Below, in pieces: positions 15,063 through 26,738 of a stretch of 64,000 bases of DNA. The first letter of the stretch is position 1. Every line of letters starts with the position of its first letter. Made by a program: the position numbers and the translations under genes. Origin of the DNA: Sphingomonas psychrotolerans (GTDB lineage Bacteria; Pseudomonadota; Alphaproteobacteria; Sphingomonadales; Sphingomonadaceae); the NCBI RefSeq assembly GCF_002796605.1, contig NZ_CP024923.1, positions 868,001 to 932,000 of the forward strand, written 5' to 3'. The notes beneath the pieces are model-generated. The model ran no database searches and had not been told where the DNA came from. It worked only from the letters and a program-made list of their open reading frames with translations.

Positions 15063-15231
15063 GTGGGTTGCTCCTGTGGAACATTAAACGTTTCGCACCC
15101 GGCCCAATGCCCGACGCGAACCGCTGGAATAGCGGTCGTTGCGCTTGCGTCAATCGCAAATGTGCCGCGCCGCAAAATTTCTGCCACTTTTTTGCCCGAA
15201 TTAGGACATCCCGCCGCCTTTTCGGCGCAGC

Positions 15232-16605
15232 TCACCGCGCGACGGGTGCGGTCGGCCCGATATCTTCCGGCGCATTGGCAGTGACGGCCAGCATTGTGGT
15301 CCATGCGGCCACATTCTGGCGCAACTGCGCGGGATCGACCTTGTCGAGCGTATCGTCCGGGGTGTGGTGATAGTCGAAATAGCGCAGGCCGGATTGCGCC
15401 AGATCGATTGCGGCGACACCCGACTGGATCACTGCGCCGACGTCCGCGCCGCCATTGGCCGGATCGCCCCCACGCCCGACACCGAGGGGTGCGAGTGCCG
15501 CAGCGAGCCGATCCGCGACCGGCTTCGCGCCCTCGGGCAGCGTCGCGTCGAACTTCCACACGCGGTCGGCGCCGAAGTCAGATTCGGACGCCAGCACATG
15601 CCGGTCGCCCTTGTGCGCCTCGAAATAAGCGCGTCCGCCGAACACGCCGGGCTCTTCGGCACCGGCCCAGAGTACGCGGATCGTCCGGCGCGGCTGGCCC
15701 GCGTCCATGATCCGCTTCGCCGCGGCAGTGACGATGCCGCAGCCCGAAGCGTCGTCGATCGCGCCGGTAGCGAGGTCCCAGCTGTCGAGATGGCAGGCGA
15801 TCAACACGATGCCGGCGGCGGGATCGCTTCCCGGGACCTCGGCGATGACGTTGCCCGACTCGCCTTCCCCCTTGAACTGCGGGGTCACGACGAGCTTCAG
15901 CCGCACCGGCCCGCGCTTGAGCAGCCGCTGAAGTTGCTCGGCGTCGGGAAGTGCGAGCGCGGCGGCCGGGATCGGCTTGACGCCCACGGTCCAGTTGGTG
16001 CCGCCGGTGTGCGGATTGCGGTGATAGTCGGTGCCGATCGAGCGGATCAGCGTCGCGACCGCACCCTTGCTTGCCGCCACGCTCGGCCCCGCGCGCCGCG
16101 CGACGCCGAACACACCGTAGCTCGATCCGTCCTGCGTCGGCGCCATGCGATGGTCGATGAAGGCGATCTTGCCCTTCAGGCTGCCCGCCGGTGCCGCCTG
16201 GAGATCGGCGAAGCTGGCGAAGTAGGCGACTTCCGCTTCGAGGCCCGCGGCGCCGGTCGAGCCCGAATTGCCGAGCGCCGCGAGGGTGAGCTTCTGCGCC
16301 ATCGGCCCGACGACTTCGGCGGTTTCCTCGCCGCGGACCCAGACGGGCATCTTGAAGGGCTCGCTCCGCACGTTCCGGAAACCGAGCGCGGTCAGCTTCT
16401 TCATCGCCCAGTTGCGTGCCCGTGCTTCCGCCTCGGTCGCCGCGAGTCGCTGGCCGACTTCGGTGGTCAGCCCTTCGGTGATCTCCCAAGCGAGATCGTC
16501 CTTGAGAGCTGCGTCGCGCAACGCAGCCACGTCGTGCGTCTGCGCGAAGGCGGGGAGGGGGAGGGCGAGCACGGCGGCGGCCGCGAGCAGGATGCGCTTG
16601 GTCAT
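15232..16605 (-). CDS. Secreted M28-family metallopeptidase (aminopeptidase)
   Basis: The protein has 457 residues. The start at 16605 is chosen because the signal peptide MTKRILLAAAAVLALPLPAFAQ begins there; an upstream in-frame start has no such feature. The middle holds a PA-like insert (about 120-230). The catalytic domain shows ACHLDSWDLATGAIDDASGCG (zinc ligands His and Asp), the acidic pair in WAGAEEPGVFGG and a late histidine in HHTPDDTLDKV. This is the M28 co-catalytic zinc set. It acts in the periplasm or outside, presumably releasing amino acids from peptides for uptake. Confidence 0.88.
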   Translation of the reverse strand: MTKRILLAAAAVLALPLPAFAQTHDVAALRDAALKDDLAWEITEGLTTEVGQRLAATEAEARARNWAMKKLTALGFRNVRSEPFKMPVWVRGEETAEVVGPMAQKLTLAALGNSGSTGAAGLEAEVAYFASFADLQAAPAGSLKGKIAFIDHRMAPTQDGSSYGVFGVARRAGPSVAASKGAVATLIRSIGTDYHRNPHTGGTNWTVGVKPIPAAALALPDAEQLQRLLKRGPVRLKLVVTPQFKGEGESGNVIAEVPGSDPAAGIVLIACHLDSWDLATGAIDDASGCGIVTAAAKRIMDAGQPRRTIRVLWAGAEEPGVFGGRAYFEAHKGDRHVLASESDFGADRVWKFDATLPEGAKPVADRLAAALAPLGVGRGGDPANGGADVGAVIQSGVAAIDLAQSGLRYFDYHHTPDDTLDKVDPAQLRQNVAAWTTMLAVTANAPEDIGPTAPVAR

Positions 16606-16750
16606 GGCGGTGTTGCTAGCCACGCCCGTAACGTTTGCCAAGGGCGCGTTTCTGGTTTGTTCGAATATCGGCCGCGTTGCCATTTGCCGCTCCGATCGCT
16701 ACATCGCCGCCAAACTTCCCGCATCCCAGACTTCCATCGGAGACCCTATC

Positions 16751-18430
<1,680 letters not shown>

Positions 18431-18435
18431 TCGGC

Positions 18436-18894
18436 GTGGCGATCGGATATGAGCGCTGGCAGGGCGAGGTGGCGGATGCCGCCACACCGCTGCTGGCGCT
18501 CTGCCGGTCGATCTTCCCCGATTTTACCGACGCCTATCTGCTCGATCGGCTGACCCGGTTAACCGATCCCATGCTCTGGCTCGTGGCGGAAGGCGGCGAG
18601 TGGCGGGGCTTCAAGCTCGGGTACCGCCGGGGCGACGATCTTCTCTACAGCTGGCTCGGTGGTATCTCGCCCGAGCTGCGCGGGCAGGGTGTCGCGGCTG
18701 AATTGATGTGCCGTCAGCACGCTGAGGCGGCGGCCAACGGCTACCGCTTTGTCGAGACGCGCACGCGCGCGGCGAACAACCCGATGATCTTGCTAAACTT
18801 GCGGCACGGCTTCCACGTCGCCGGTTTCGAAACCGACGCGCAGGGAATCGGCGTGGTGATTCAGCGCAAGGCGCTCGCGCCGACGCAGGCCTGA
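18436..18894 (+). CDS. GNAT-family N-acetyltransferase
   Basis: The 152-residue protein starts at GTG 18436, 5 bp after ettA. The acetyl-CoA-binding signature is visible as GGISPELRGQGVAAELM (about residues 75-91), where the family has Q/RxxGxG/A. It is followed by ETRTRAANNPMILLNLRHGFHVAG, the usual end of the fold. The substrate cannot be inferred. It probably shares the ettA transcript. Confidence 0.8.
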   Translation: MAIGYERWQGEVADAATPLLALCRSIFPDFTDAYLLDRLTRLTDPMLWLVAEGGEWRGFKLGYRRGDDLLYSWLGGISPELRGQGVAAELMCRQHAEAAANGYRFVETRTRAANNPMILLNLRHGFHVAGFETDAQGIGVVIQRKALAPTQA

Positions 18895-18958
18895 TCGGCG
18901 TCAGGCGCGCTTGCCGGGTTGCCATCGCGGGACGGCCGCATCGTCGCTGACTCCGCGG

Positions 18959-19531
18959 TCAGAGCGCGCTGGTGTCTACGCTCAGCGTCGGGATCGTCGC
19001 GGCGGTGAGCCGCTCGCCGAACGCAATGTCCCGTGACTCGGCATAGGCGTCGTCTACGGGCGCCCACATCTGGTGAATCACCCGTGCATTCACGTCGACG
19101 ACCCAATATTCCGGGACGCCGTTTCGAGCGTACATTGCCAGCTTGCGCTTGGTGTCGAACGTCAGCGTCGCGTCGGAAACTTCAATGATCAGCTTCACGC
19201 TGTCGAGTGGGATCAGGCCTTTGCCGTCCGGCTCGCTGGTCACCACAATATCGGGCTCGGGCGAGTTGTGCGGCGGAATGGCGATCGAGCCTTCGACGAC
19301 CGCTTCCCATCCATGGCCCAATGCGGCGAGCGCCGCTGCGATGCGCACATGCAGCCGTGACTTGATTACCGCATGCGGCCGATGCTGTGCATTCATGAAG
19401 AAGATCTCTCCTTCGATCAGCTCGGTTTTCCGATACTCCTCGAACGCGCCCGCTTCATCGAGCCGCAGATAGTCCTCCAGCCGCAGCTTTAGGGGTAAAT
19501 GGCTGTTGTTAAGAGGCAGCACCTCGGTCAT
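18959..19531 (-). CDS. Uma2-family putative restriction-fold nuclease (DUF820)
   Basis: The 190-residue protein shows the PD-(D/E)xK core of the Uma2 family: an N-terminal ELIEGEIFFM, SPEPDIVVTS (catalytic Asp), KLIIEVSDATLTFDTKRKLAMYARNGVPEYWVVD (Glu and Lys). This family is abundant in cyanobacteria and also found in sphingomonads. Nuclease activity is predicted from the fold and has rarely been shown. The gene lies alone in opposite orientation to ettA. Confidence 0.85.
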   Translation of the reverse strand: MTEVLPLNNSHLPLKLRLEDYLRLDEAGAFEEYRKTELIEGEIFFMNAQHRPHAVIKSRLHVRIAAALAALGHGWEAVVEGSIAIPPHNSPEPDIVVTSEPDGKGLIPLDSVKLIIEVSDATLTFDTKRKLAMYARNGVPEYWVVDVNARVIHQMWAPVDDAYAESRDIAFGERLTAATIPTLSVDTSAL

Positions 19532-19637
19532 GCGCGGCAGCCTACCATGGGAGGGAGCATCGTCCTAGACACCCGATAGCATACCCGCGCTCGCAAGGCG
19601 GACCGCGCCGACCTCCGCTGGGCGCGGTCCCCGGCAT

Positions 19638-20030
19638 TTACACGCGTGAACGGTTGCGCGCCGCATCGACGCTCCACGGCCCCGCACCCGCTGCGGCGAG
19701 GTACAGAAAGATGAAGGCATATAGCAAGATCGCCTCGCCGCCATTGACCGAGGGGAAGAAACTTTTGGAGGCATGCGCCATGAAATAGCCCACGGCGGCC
19801 ATGCCCGAGGCGATGAACGCCACCGGACGTGTGAACAGCCCGATCAGCAGCAGCGCGCCGCCGACCAGCTCGATGGCGCCAGCGGCGAGCAGCAGTGGCG
19901 GAAGGGGAGCGGGCATCGGGAAGGGCGGTAGCCCGAAGAATTTCGAAGTGCCGTGGTGCATGAAGGCGAGCGCCGCGACGATGCGCAACACACTCAGCAG
20001 AGGGCCGGACCAGCTCGCAGGAATGGGCAT
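19638..20030 (-). CDS. DoxX-family membrane protein
   Basis: The 130-residue protein has four membrane helices and the DoxX pattern LSVLRIVAALAFMHHGTSKFFG at its start, followed by GAIELVGGALLLIGLFTRPVAFIASGMAAVGYFMAHA. DoxX-like proteins of this type are linked to quinone or thiol redox functions, but most have no assigned role. It stands between the Uma2 and acylphosphatase genes without overlap. Confidence 0.87.
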   Translation of the reverse strand: MPIPASWSGPLLSVLRIVAALAFMHHGTSKFFGLPPFPMPAPLPPLLLAAGAIELVGGALLLIGLFTRPVAFIASGMAAVGYFMAHASKSFFPSVNGGEAILLYAFIFLYLAAAGAGPWSVDAARNRSRV

Positions 20031-20137
20031 GCGTTCCTCCTGTTGACGGCGCGCGTGATCACGCCGTTTCGAAGGTGGAACCTTTCATGCCGCGGCCGGG
20101 GAATCAACCGGCTACAATGAAACCCTGCGTTTCCGCC

Positions 20138-20416
20138 TCAGGCGGTGAAGCGTTTGGTGAAGCCCTTGGTCTGCTTCTCGCCTTCGGCGGAATAGGCTTC
20201 GACATGCTCGACACGGGCGAGCGGCGAGCCCTCGTGGCAGCCCTCCACCAGTTTGGCCACCGTTTCGTCGTCGCCCGAAACGAAGATCTCGACGCGGCCG
20301 TCGCGGACATTGCGTACCCAGCCGGTCAGGCCGGTACGCTGCGCGGTGCGCACTACCCAATCGCGATAGCCAACGCCTTGGACGCGGCCGGAAACCAGAA
20401 TGCGCTGTGTTACCAT
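20138..20416 (-). CDS. acyP: Acylphosphatase
   Basis: The 92-residue protein matches the family length. The phosphate-binding loop GRVQGVGYRDWV (about residues 9-20) contains the conserved arginine, and GWVRNVRDGRVEIFVSGD (about 32-49) contains the catalytic asparagine. It hydrolyses acyl phosphates in the cytoplasm. The gene stands alone. Confidence 0.93.
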   Translation of the reverse strand: MVTQRILVSGRVQGVGYRDWVVRTAQRTGLTGWVRNVRDGRVEIFVSGDDETVAKLVEGCHEGSPLARVEHVEAYSAEGEKQTKGFTKRFTA

Positions 20417-20525
20417 AGACCCAAACTCAACCCGAACCCGAACGCGGGCTCCGCCGCCAGTCTAGCACGATGAGTCGAACGCGAAGCACTGCGCGGATTT
20501 CGATCCATCGTATCCGGGGCACGAG

Positions 20526-21005
20526 TCAGGGGTAGGTTATCGCAATTACTTCATATTCTCGCTCGCCGCCGGGCAGGGTGACCCGGCGCAGATCGCCGAT
20601 CGCGGCGCCGCGCAGCGCCCGCGCGAACGGTGCATTCCAGCCGATCAGGCCCTTGCCGGCATCGGTCTCGTCGTCCCCGACGAGAGTCAGCACGCGATGA
20701 TTGTCGTCCTCGTCGGCGACCGTCACCGTCGCGCCGAAGAACACCCGATCGCGATCCTCCTGCTTCGCCGGATCGACGACCTTGGCGGCCTTCATCCGCC
20801 GCGACAGGAAACCCAGCCGGCGGTCGATCTCGCGCAGCCGTTTGCGGCCATAGATATAGTCTCCATTCTCGGATCGGTCGCCATTGCCCGCCGCCCAGGA
20901 GATCGTCTCCACCAGCTGCGGCCGCTCGGTGCCGAACAGAGCGTCATATTCTGCCTTGAGCGCGGCGTATCCGGCAGGGGTGAGGTAGTTCGGGCGGTCG
21001 ATCAT
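20526..21005 (-). CDS. greB: Transcription elongation factor GreB
   Basis: The 159-residue protein has the N-terminal coiled coil (LTPAGYAALKAEYDALFGTERPQLVETISWAAGNGDRSEN) and the C-terminal FKBP-like domain (VFFGATVTVADED...LIGWNAPFARALRGAAIGD). The acidic tip residues in GDRSENGDYIYG match Gre factors. The YIYGRKRLREIDRRL stretch points to GreB rather than GreA. It rescues backtracked RNA polymerase by stimulating cleavage of the transcript. Confidence 0.92.
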   Translation of the reverse strand: MIDRPNYLTPAGYAALKAEYDALFGTERPQLVETISWAAGNGDRSENGDYIYGRKRLREIDRRLGFLSRRMKAAKVVDPAKQEDRDRVFFGATVTVADEDDNHRVLTLVGDDETDAGKGLIGWNAPFARALRGAAIGDLRRVTLPGGEREYEVIAITYP

Positions 21006-21027
21006 TCCTTCGCTTTCGGCCTGTGTT

Positions 21028-21133
21028 TCCCTCCCGCTTGCGGGAGGGGCTAGGGGAGGGACCGACGGGGAGGTTGAAGCGACTCACGCACGTCAGGCCT
21101 TCCCCCGACCCCACCCGCAATCGGGAGGGAAGC
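21028..21133. repeat. Inverted pair of palindromic intergenic repeats, copy 1
   Basis: The unit at 21028-21063 (CCCTCCCGCTTGCGGGAGGG core, then CTAGGGGAGGG) recurs in inverted orientation at about 21098-21131 (CCCCCGACCCCACCCGC then AATCGGGAGGG). The whole forms a long imperfect cruciform between greB and the transglycosylase gene. It resembles REP/BIME elements and is related to the elements at 29933 and 37516. Confidence 0.7.
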
Positions 21134-21152
21134 GCAAGTGGCAAGCGCGGGG

Positions 21153-23171
21153 TCAACCCGGCCGGTTCTTGCCCAGATACCAGCTCAAGTTCGCCGGCCC
21201 GCGCGAGCGGGAATATTGCGGGTTCATCAAATCATAGACCACTGCATTCTCGAGCACGCGCTGGACGTAATTCTTGGTCTCGAAGATCGGTATCTGCTCA
21301 ATCCACTTGACCATGTCGCCACCCGGCAGCCGCGGATCGCCGTTGGCGCGGATCCATTTGTTCACATTGCCCGGCCCGGCATTGTACGCAGCGACCGCAA
21401 GCGGATAGCTGCCATAGATATTGTAGACACGCTGGAAATAGCTCGAGCCGAGCTTGATGTTGTAATCGGTGTCGGTGGTGAGCGACTCCCGATTGTAGCT
21501 CAGTCCCAGCTTGCCTGCGGTCTCCGCGGCGGTTCCCGGCATCAGCTGCATCAGCCCGCGCGCGCCGGCATGGCTCACCGCGGCGCGATCGAACTGGCTC
21601 TCCTGCCGCGCGATCGCGTGAACGATGGTCCAGTAATCGCGCTGTGATTCCGGAACGCGCACCGAGGGGTATCCGGCCGCAGTGTAGTCGGACAGGCCGT
21701 TCTCGAGCGCGCTCCGCCCGACCATCACTCCAAGATCGGGCCGCCCGATCGTGCGGCTGAGCTCGGCGGCGAGGACATGATCGGTGTCGCTGGCCGCGTC
21801 GCGCGCGATCTGGCGGATGAACATCCCCTGCGACACGCGGTCGCCCTGGGTGCCAAGCAATTGCGCCGCGCGTACCGTCTCGCGCCGATAGAAAGCGTCG
21901 CGAATCCCCGGATCGGCAATTCGGGCATCGAGCGGCGGCGGCCCTTTGAGCGGCCGGCCCTGCCGCTCGGCGGCGAGCTGGCCGTAATAGAGGTCGGCGA
22001 ACCCGGCCGCGCGTGCCAGATAATCCTGCGCCGCGGCCTGATCGCCCGCCGCCTCGGCCGCACGCCCCGCCCAATAGAGGCCCTTCGACTGGGTGGTCGG
22101 GGTCTTCGAACCCTTCGAATAGCGCTCGAACATGCCCATCGCATCGCGCGGGCGGGCGAGATTGTAATAAGCAGTGGTGCCCGCGAGCCACGTCAAGCTG
22201 GTATAATCGTCGCGCTCGCCGAGCGGCAGTTCGGCGATCGCCGTGGTCGTCGGAAAGGCATCGTCGACCTGCGACGCGATTTGATATGCCAGGCTGTGCT
22301 GCCCGTCGGCCGACGCGCCGCGTGCGGCCATCAACAGCACTTCGTACCACGCCTCCGCATCGCCGGGATACGAGGTCAGCCGCGGCCGCTGCGCTAGATA
22401 TGCGCGCATTGCCGGGCTCTGCCCGGTGTCACGCAGCCAGCGCGCACGATCGGCGATATAGCCCGGGTCGCTCCGACCCAGCTCCATCGCGGTTGCGCCC
22501 TTGAGCGCCGCGTCCGCCGTCTTTGTCCGGAAGGCGATCCGCGCTTCGAAGACCGAGCGCTTCTCAGGCGAGACGAAGGCGAGCTGGCGCTGGGCGAGGC
22601 TGACCGAGCCCTTCCACAACAGCATGTCCATCCGCGCATCGTGATCCGCCGGCCGCAGTGCCGACAGAAAGCCTGCCATCAGCTTGCTCTCGTCGGTTGC
22701 CCGGAGCTGGCCCGTACGCCAGGCGCGGCGCGCTTGCTCGTCGGCATCGGCGCGGCGACCCGACGCCGCCAAAGCCTCGGCGAAGCGGAGATGGCCGGCA
22801 GGCGTCAGCGGCGGGAAGCGTGTGAAGAAGCCGACCACCAGCCCCGGCGCCCCGCTACCGCTGTCCAGCGACGTCTCTGCCGCGGCACGTCGGCTTGTCT
22901 CACCCGGCCAGCCGGGATGCGCGAGCATGAAATTGGCATAATCGGAGAAAGGCCAGTTGTCGGATTGCTGCAGCCGCTTCCATTCGATCAGTGCGTAAGA
23001 GATCGGATCCCCTTGCGCATAGGCCGGCTGGACCGGCGAGACCGCGCTCTGCAGCGCATTCGCCATCGACCGAATTTGTTCCCGCGAGAGCTGCGACGAA
23101 GCCGCCACTCCCGAAACCCCAGCGAGCAATACAGCGCTCTTGATAACCGACCCGAGCATACTGGACATCAT
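21153..23171 (-). CDS. slt: Soluble lytic murein transglycosylase (family 1, Slt type)
   Basis: The 672-residue protein has an N-terminal signal sequence (about residues 1-25), a long alpha-helical superhelix (about 60-490) and a C-terminal lysozyme-like domain. The catalytic motif is ARQESQFDRAAVSHAGARGLMQLMPGTAAETA with the acid at E524, followed by NIKLGSSYFQRVYNIYG and AVAAYNAGPGNVNKW. It cleaves peptidoglycan glycan strands to 1,6-anhydro products in the periplasm. It is divergent from dapA, with 59 bp between the starts. Confidence 0.92.
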   Translation of the reverse strand: MMSSMLGSVIKSAVLLAGVSGVAASSQLSREQIRSMANALQSAVSPVQPAYAQGDPISYALIEWKRLQQSDNWPFSDYANFMLAHPGWPGETSRRAAAETSLDSGSGAPGLVVGFFTRFPPLTPAGHLRFAEALAASGRRADADEQARRAWRTGQLRATDESKLMAGFLSALRPADHDARMDMLLWKGSVSLAQRQLAFVSPEKRSVFEARIAFRTKTADAALKGATAMELGRSDPGYIADRARWLRDTGQSPAMRAYLAQRPRLTSYPGDAEAWYEVLLMAARGASADGQHSLAYQIASQVDDAFPTTTAIAELPLGERDDYTSLTWLAGTTAYYNLARPRDAMGMFERYSKGSKTPTTQSKGLYWAGRAAEAAGDQAAAQDYLARAAGFADLYYGQLAAERQGRPLKGPPPLDARIADPGIRDAFYRRETVRAAQLLGTQGDRVSQGMFIRQIARDAASDTDHVLAAELSRTIGRPDLGVMVGRSALENGLSDYTAAGYPSVRVPESQRDYWTIVHAIARQESQFDRAAVSHAGARGLMQLMPGTAAETAGKLGLSYNRESLTTDTDYNIKLGSSYFQRVYNIYGSYPLAVAAYNAGPGNVNKWIRANGDPRLPGGDMVKWIEQIPIFETKNYVQRVLENAVVYDLMNPQYSRSRGPANLSWYLGKNRPG

Positions 23172-23230
23172 AGGCGGTCGCCGCCTATCTGCCAGTCCCG
23201 ATTGCGGGAATTGCGAAAGATTTTCACGTC

Positions 23231-24112
23231 ATGTTCTCCGGGTCGATCCCTGCTCTGGTCACGCCATTTCGCGATGGCAGGTTCGCAGAAGAGGATTACC
23301 GGACCCTTGTTGAATGGCAGATTGCCGAAGGATCGCTGGCGCTGGTTCCGTGCGGCACCACCGGCGAGGCGGCGACGCTGACCAAGGACGAGCATTTCGA
23401 AGTGGTCCGCGTCTGTGTCGATCAGGCGAGGGGCAGGGTGCCGGTGCTCGCCGGCGCGGGTTCGAACGACACGCTGGTTGCGATCGCCAACGTCCATGCC
23501 GCCAAGGCTTCGGGCGCCGACGCGGTGCTGATGGTGCCGCCTTATTACAACCGCCCGAGCCAGGAAGGCATTTTCCGCCATTTCGAGGCGGTGGCGGAAG
23601 CGACCGACTTGCCGATCATACTCTACAACGTCCCCGGTCGCACCGTGACCGACATTCAGCCCGCGACGATGGCCCGGATCGCCGCAGCGTTCCCCGATCG
23701 TTTCCTCGGGGTCAAGGACGCCACCGGCCAGCTCGGCCGCGTGTCCGAGCAGCGCGCCGGCTGCGGCGCCGGCTTCATCCAGCTTTCGGGCAATGACGAG
23801 ACTGCGCTCGCTTTCAACGCGATGGGCGGGACCGGGTGCATCTCGGTGACCGCCAACGTCGCGCCGCGGCTCTGCGCCGAGTTCCAGGCGGCCTGGGCCG
23901 CCGGCGACAATGTTCGCGCGCTCGAGCTCCACGACCGGCTCTATCCCTTGCACATCGCGATGTTCACCGATGCCTCGCCCGGCCCGGTCAAATACGCGCT
24001 CGGCAGGGTCCGCCCAAGCTTCCCCGGCGAGCTCCGCCTGCCGATGACCGCGGCCTCCGGGGCGAGTCGCGCTGCGATCGATGCCGCGCTGGCGCATGCC
24101 AAACTGATCTAG
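23231..24112 (+). CDS. dapA: 4-hydroxy-tetrahydrodipicolinate synthase
   Basis: The 293-residue protein has the usual length. PCGTTGEAATLTKDEH holds the pyruvate-binding threonines, YNVPGRTVTDI the catalytic tyrosine, and LGVKDATG the Schiff-base lysine. GNDETALAFNAMGGTGCISVTANVAP completes the barrel. It condenses pyruvate with aspartate semialdehyde, the first step towards lysine and diaminopimelate. Confidence 0.95.
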   Translation: MFSGSIPALVTPFRDGRFAEEDYRTLVEWQIAEGSLALVPCGTTGEAATLTKDEHFEVVRVCVDQARGRVPVLAGAGSNDTLVAIANVHAAKASGADAVLMVPPYYNRPSQEGIFRHFEAVAEATDLPIILYNVPGRTVTDIQPATMARIAAAFPDRFLGVKDATGQLGRVSEQRAGCGAGFIQLSGNDETALAFNAMGGTGCISVTANVAPRLCAEFQAAWAAGDNVRALELHDRLYPLHIAMFTDASPGPVKYALGRVRPSFPGELRLPMTAASGASRAAIDAALAHAKLI

Positions 24113-24162
24113 CCGGCACGGTTGCAAAGCGTGCATCTTGCGCTGCGATAAACCGCACGCGA

Positions 24163-24184
24163 CTGTCACAATCTGATCACAATC
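24163..24184 (+). promoter_or_regulatory. Candidate Pho box upstream of the TonB-dependent receptor
   Basis: Two 11-bp units, CTGTCACAATC and TGATCACAATC, lie head to tail (TCACAATC is repeated exactly 11 bp apart). The first unit fits the PhoB-binding unit CTGTCAYAWAT well; the second fits partly. It lies 118 bp before the receptor start. This would suggest phosphate-starvation control, and is a match by eye only. Confidence 0.35.
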
Positions 24185-24301
24185 CACGCCTAGCCGCCCG
24201 GTCAGGGAAACAGTCCTTTCGTGAACGCCAGCCGTCCTGCGCATCTGCGCGGGCGATGGCTGCGTGCGTCCGCGAACCAAAAGAACATGATTGGGGAACC
24301 G

Positions 24302-26596
24302 ATGAAATCCGTACTTACCCGCCACGCGCTCCGTTCGGGTGCGGCCGTTGCCGCGTTGCTCTACGCCGCAACCGCTTTCGCGCAGGACACCGCCGCCCCC
24401 GAGCCTGAAGCCGGCGACATCGTCGTCACCGCGCAGCGCCGCGAGCAGCGGCTGGTCGACGTGCCGGTGTCGGTGGCGGTGGTGCAGGGCGATCAGCTCC
24501 GCGATTTCCAGGCAGCGGGCGACGACACGCTTGCGCTCGCCGGCCGCGTCCCCGGTCTCTATGCCGAGACGACCACCGGCCGCATCTTCCCGCGTTATTA
24601 CATCCGCGGGCTCGGCAATATCGATTTCTATCTCGGTGCGTCGCAGCCGGTGTCGATCATCCAGGACGATGTCGTGCTCGAGCATGTCGTGCTCAAGTCG
24701 AACCCGGTCTATGACCTCGACCGCGTCGAAGTGCTGCGCGGCCCGCAGGGCTCGCTGTTCGGCCGCAACACTACTGCCGGCATCGTCAAGTTCGACACGA
24801 TCCGCCCGAGCGACACGTTCCAGGGCCGTGCCGCGATGTCGGTCGGCGAATATGGCAGTTCGAACATCGACGCCGGCTTTGGTGGCCCGATTGTCGACGA
24901 CATTCTCTCGTTCCGCGTTTCCGGCCTGTACCAGCATCGCGACGACTGGGTCGACAACACCTATACCGGCCCCAGCTTCGACGGCACCCGCGGAAGCTTC
25001 AACGCGATGGGCGGCTTCGACGATCGCAACCTGCGTCTCCAGCTCCGCTTCACCCCGACCGACCGCCTGACCTTCGACCTTTCCGGTCATGGCCGCTGGT
25101 ACAAGGGCAGCTCGACGCTGTTCCACCGCGGCGCGCTGGTGAAGGGCTCAAACAGCGTCGAGAACGAACCGCGCGACCGCGTTGCCTATGACGAGGCGAT
25201 GGACAATCCGCAGGCATACGACACCTACGGCACGTCGCTGCGCGCCAGCTACGATCTGGGCGGCGCGGTGCTGACGTCGATCTCGGCATGGGAAACCACG
25301 TCGGGCTATAGCCGCGGCGACACCGATGGTGGCGCTGCGCCCTTGTTCACCGGCCCGGCATTCTACGGCCAGTCGCAGGGCAATGTCCGCGATCTCGACC
25401 AGTTCAGCCAGGAGCTGCGTCTCGCCAGCCCGGGCACCGGCCGGTTCAACTGGCAGTTCGGCGGCTACTATTTCGATTCGCGCGACACCACCGATTTCTA
25501 CCAGCGCCGCTTCTTCCTCACGACGCCGTTCAGCGCGACCAACCCCAACAGCAACAACCCGAACAACTGGGTGCGTCTGCGCAACATCAACACGTCATGG
25601 GCGGCGTTCGGCCAGCTGAGCTACGAGGTGGTCCCGAACCTGACACTCACCGGCGGCGCGCGCATCACCAACGACAGCAAGTCGACGCGCCTGCTCAAGA
25701 CCGCCGACACGGGTACCGGCGCGGTGACCTATGGCGGCCGTCGCTTCGTCGAGCTCGAGGACACCAAGGAGAGCTGGGACGTCAGCGCGCTCTACAAGCT
25801 CGGTGACAATGCCAGCCTTTATGCCCGCGTCGCCAAGGGCTTCCGCGGCCCGACGATCCAGGGCCGCTCGGCGGTGTTCAATTCGGACTTCAGCACCGCG
25901 GATTCCGAGACGATCCTGTCGTGGGAAGTCGGTGTGAAGGGCGCGTTGCTCGACAACCGCGTCCGCTTCAACCTCAGCGGCTTCTACTACACCGTCGATG
26001 ACATCCAGCTCAACGCCAACGACCTCAACGGCAACGGCGTGCTGCTTAATGCCGACAAGGCAAAGGCGTATGGCGTCGAGGCCGAACTCGACCTGCACCC
26101 GGTCGAGAATTTCGCACTCTCGCTCGGCGGCAGCTGGCTGCACACCGAGATCGATGACCCGGACGCGCGGGTGCAGGTTTGCGTACTCGGCGGCGCGGTA
26201 GTCTGCACGGTAAAGGACACCCTCGTTCCCGCTACTACTTTCGCCCGGATCGACGGCAATCGCCTGCCCAACGCGCCCGAGTACAACCTCAACGTCGCGG
26301 CTCGCTACGACATCCCGACCGCGAACGACGGAAAATTCTTCGTCTCGACCGACTGGAACCTGCAGGGATTCACCAGCTTTGTGCTGTACGATACCAAGGA
26401 GTTCACGTCGGACGGCAACTTCGAAGGCGGTCTGAAGATCGGATATGAGGGCGAGGGCGGCGATTGGGAGATCGCTGCGTTCGCACGCAACATCACCAAC
26501 GAGAAGAACCTCAAGGGCGTGATCGAGAACTACATGGCGGCGGTGTTCAACGATCCGCGGATCATCGGCGTCTCGTTCAGCACGCGGATGCGTTAG
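24302..26596 (+). CDS. TonB-dependent outer-membrane receptor
   Basis: The protein has 764 residues. The start at 24302 is chosen because it gives a signal peptide ([28 protein letters not shown]) and has TTGGGGA upstream. DIVVTAQRR is the sphingomonad-type TonB-box region, followed by the plug ([13 protein letters not shown]...RYYIRGLGN...[21 protein letters not shown]). The rest is a 22-strand barrel ending ISVSFSTRM-like with a C-terminal aromatic-poor RMR. The substrate is unknown; no siderophore or cobalamin genes are adjacent. A possible Pho box upstream hints at a phosphate-linked substrate. Confidence 0.9.
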   Translation: MKSVLTRHALRSGAAVAALLYAATAFAQDTAAPEPEAGDIVVTAQRREQRLVDVPVSVAVVQGDQLRDFQAAGDDTLALAGRVPGLYAETTTGRIFPRYYIRGLGNIDFYLGASQPVSIIQDDVVLEHVVLKSNPVYDLDRVEVLRGPQGSLFGRNTTAGIVKFDTIRPSDTFQGRAAMSVGEYGSSNIDAGFGGPIVDDILSFRVSGLYQHRDDWVDNTYTGPSFDGTRGSFNAMGGFDDRNLRLQLRFTPTDRLTFDLSGHGRWYKGSSTLFHRGALVKGSNSVENEPRDRVAYDEAMDNPQAYDTYGTSLRASYDLGGAVLTSISAWETTSGYSRGDTDGGAAPLFTGPAFYGQSQGNVRDLDQFSQELRLASPGTGRFNWQFGGYYFDSRDTTDFYQRRFFLTTPFSATNPNSNNPNNWVRLRNINTSWAAFGQLSYEVVPNLTLTGGARITNDSKSTRLLKTADTGTGAVTYGGRRFVELEDTKESWDVSALYKLGDNASLYARVAKGFRGPTIQGRSAVFNSDFSTADSETILSWEVGVKGALLDNRVRFNLSGFYYTVDDIQLNANDLNGNGVLLNADKAKAYGVEAELDLHPVENFALSLGGSWLHTEIDDPDARVQVCVLGGAVVCTVKDTLVPATTFARIDGNRLPNAPEYNLNVAARYDIPTANDGKFFVSTDWNLQGFTSFVLYDTKEFTSDGNFEGGLKIGYEGEGGDWEIAAFARNITNEKNLKGVIENYMAAVFNDPRIIGVSFSTRMR

Positions 26597-26646
26597 GAGC
26601 TGGGCGAGGACAACAGCTTCGCTACGTTCCCACATTGCGAGAAAAG

Positions 26647-26675
26647 AAAGGCCCGGCGCCGCGCGCCGGGCCTTT
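26647..26675 (+). terminator. Rho-independent terminator after the TonB-dependent receptor
   Basis: AAAGGCCCGGCG (26647-26658) pairs perfectly over 12 bp with 26664-26675 around a 5-nt loop and runs into TTTTCTTTT. It is 50 bp after the receptor stop and also has an A-rich left arm, so it could work in both directions. Confidence 0.85.
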
Positions 26676-26738
26676 TCTTTTGCGCCCGGCATCCACCGCT
26701 TCCCTTCGGGGCGCCGCCCCCCTACATGCGCCCCTCTT

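Noticed and set aside
19532..20137. Possible tRNA or other structured RNA around the DoxX gene
   Set aside because: No cloverleaf, T-loop or acceptor stem could be traced. The palindromic bits are short.
23168..25126. Long minus-strand open frame of 652 codons
   Set aside because: It runs antisense to dapA and the TonB receptor, both clearly genuine. The translation is a low-complexity shadow.
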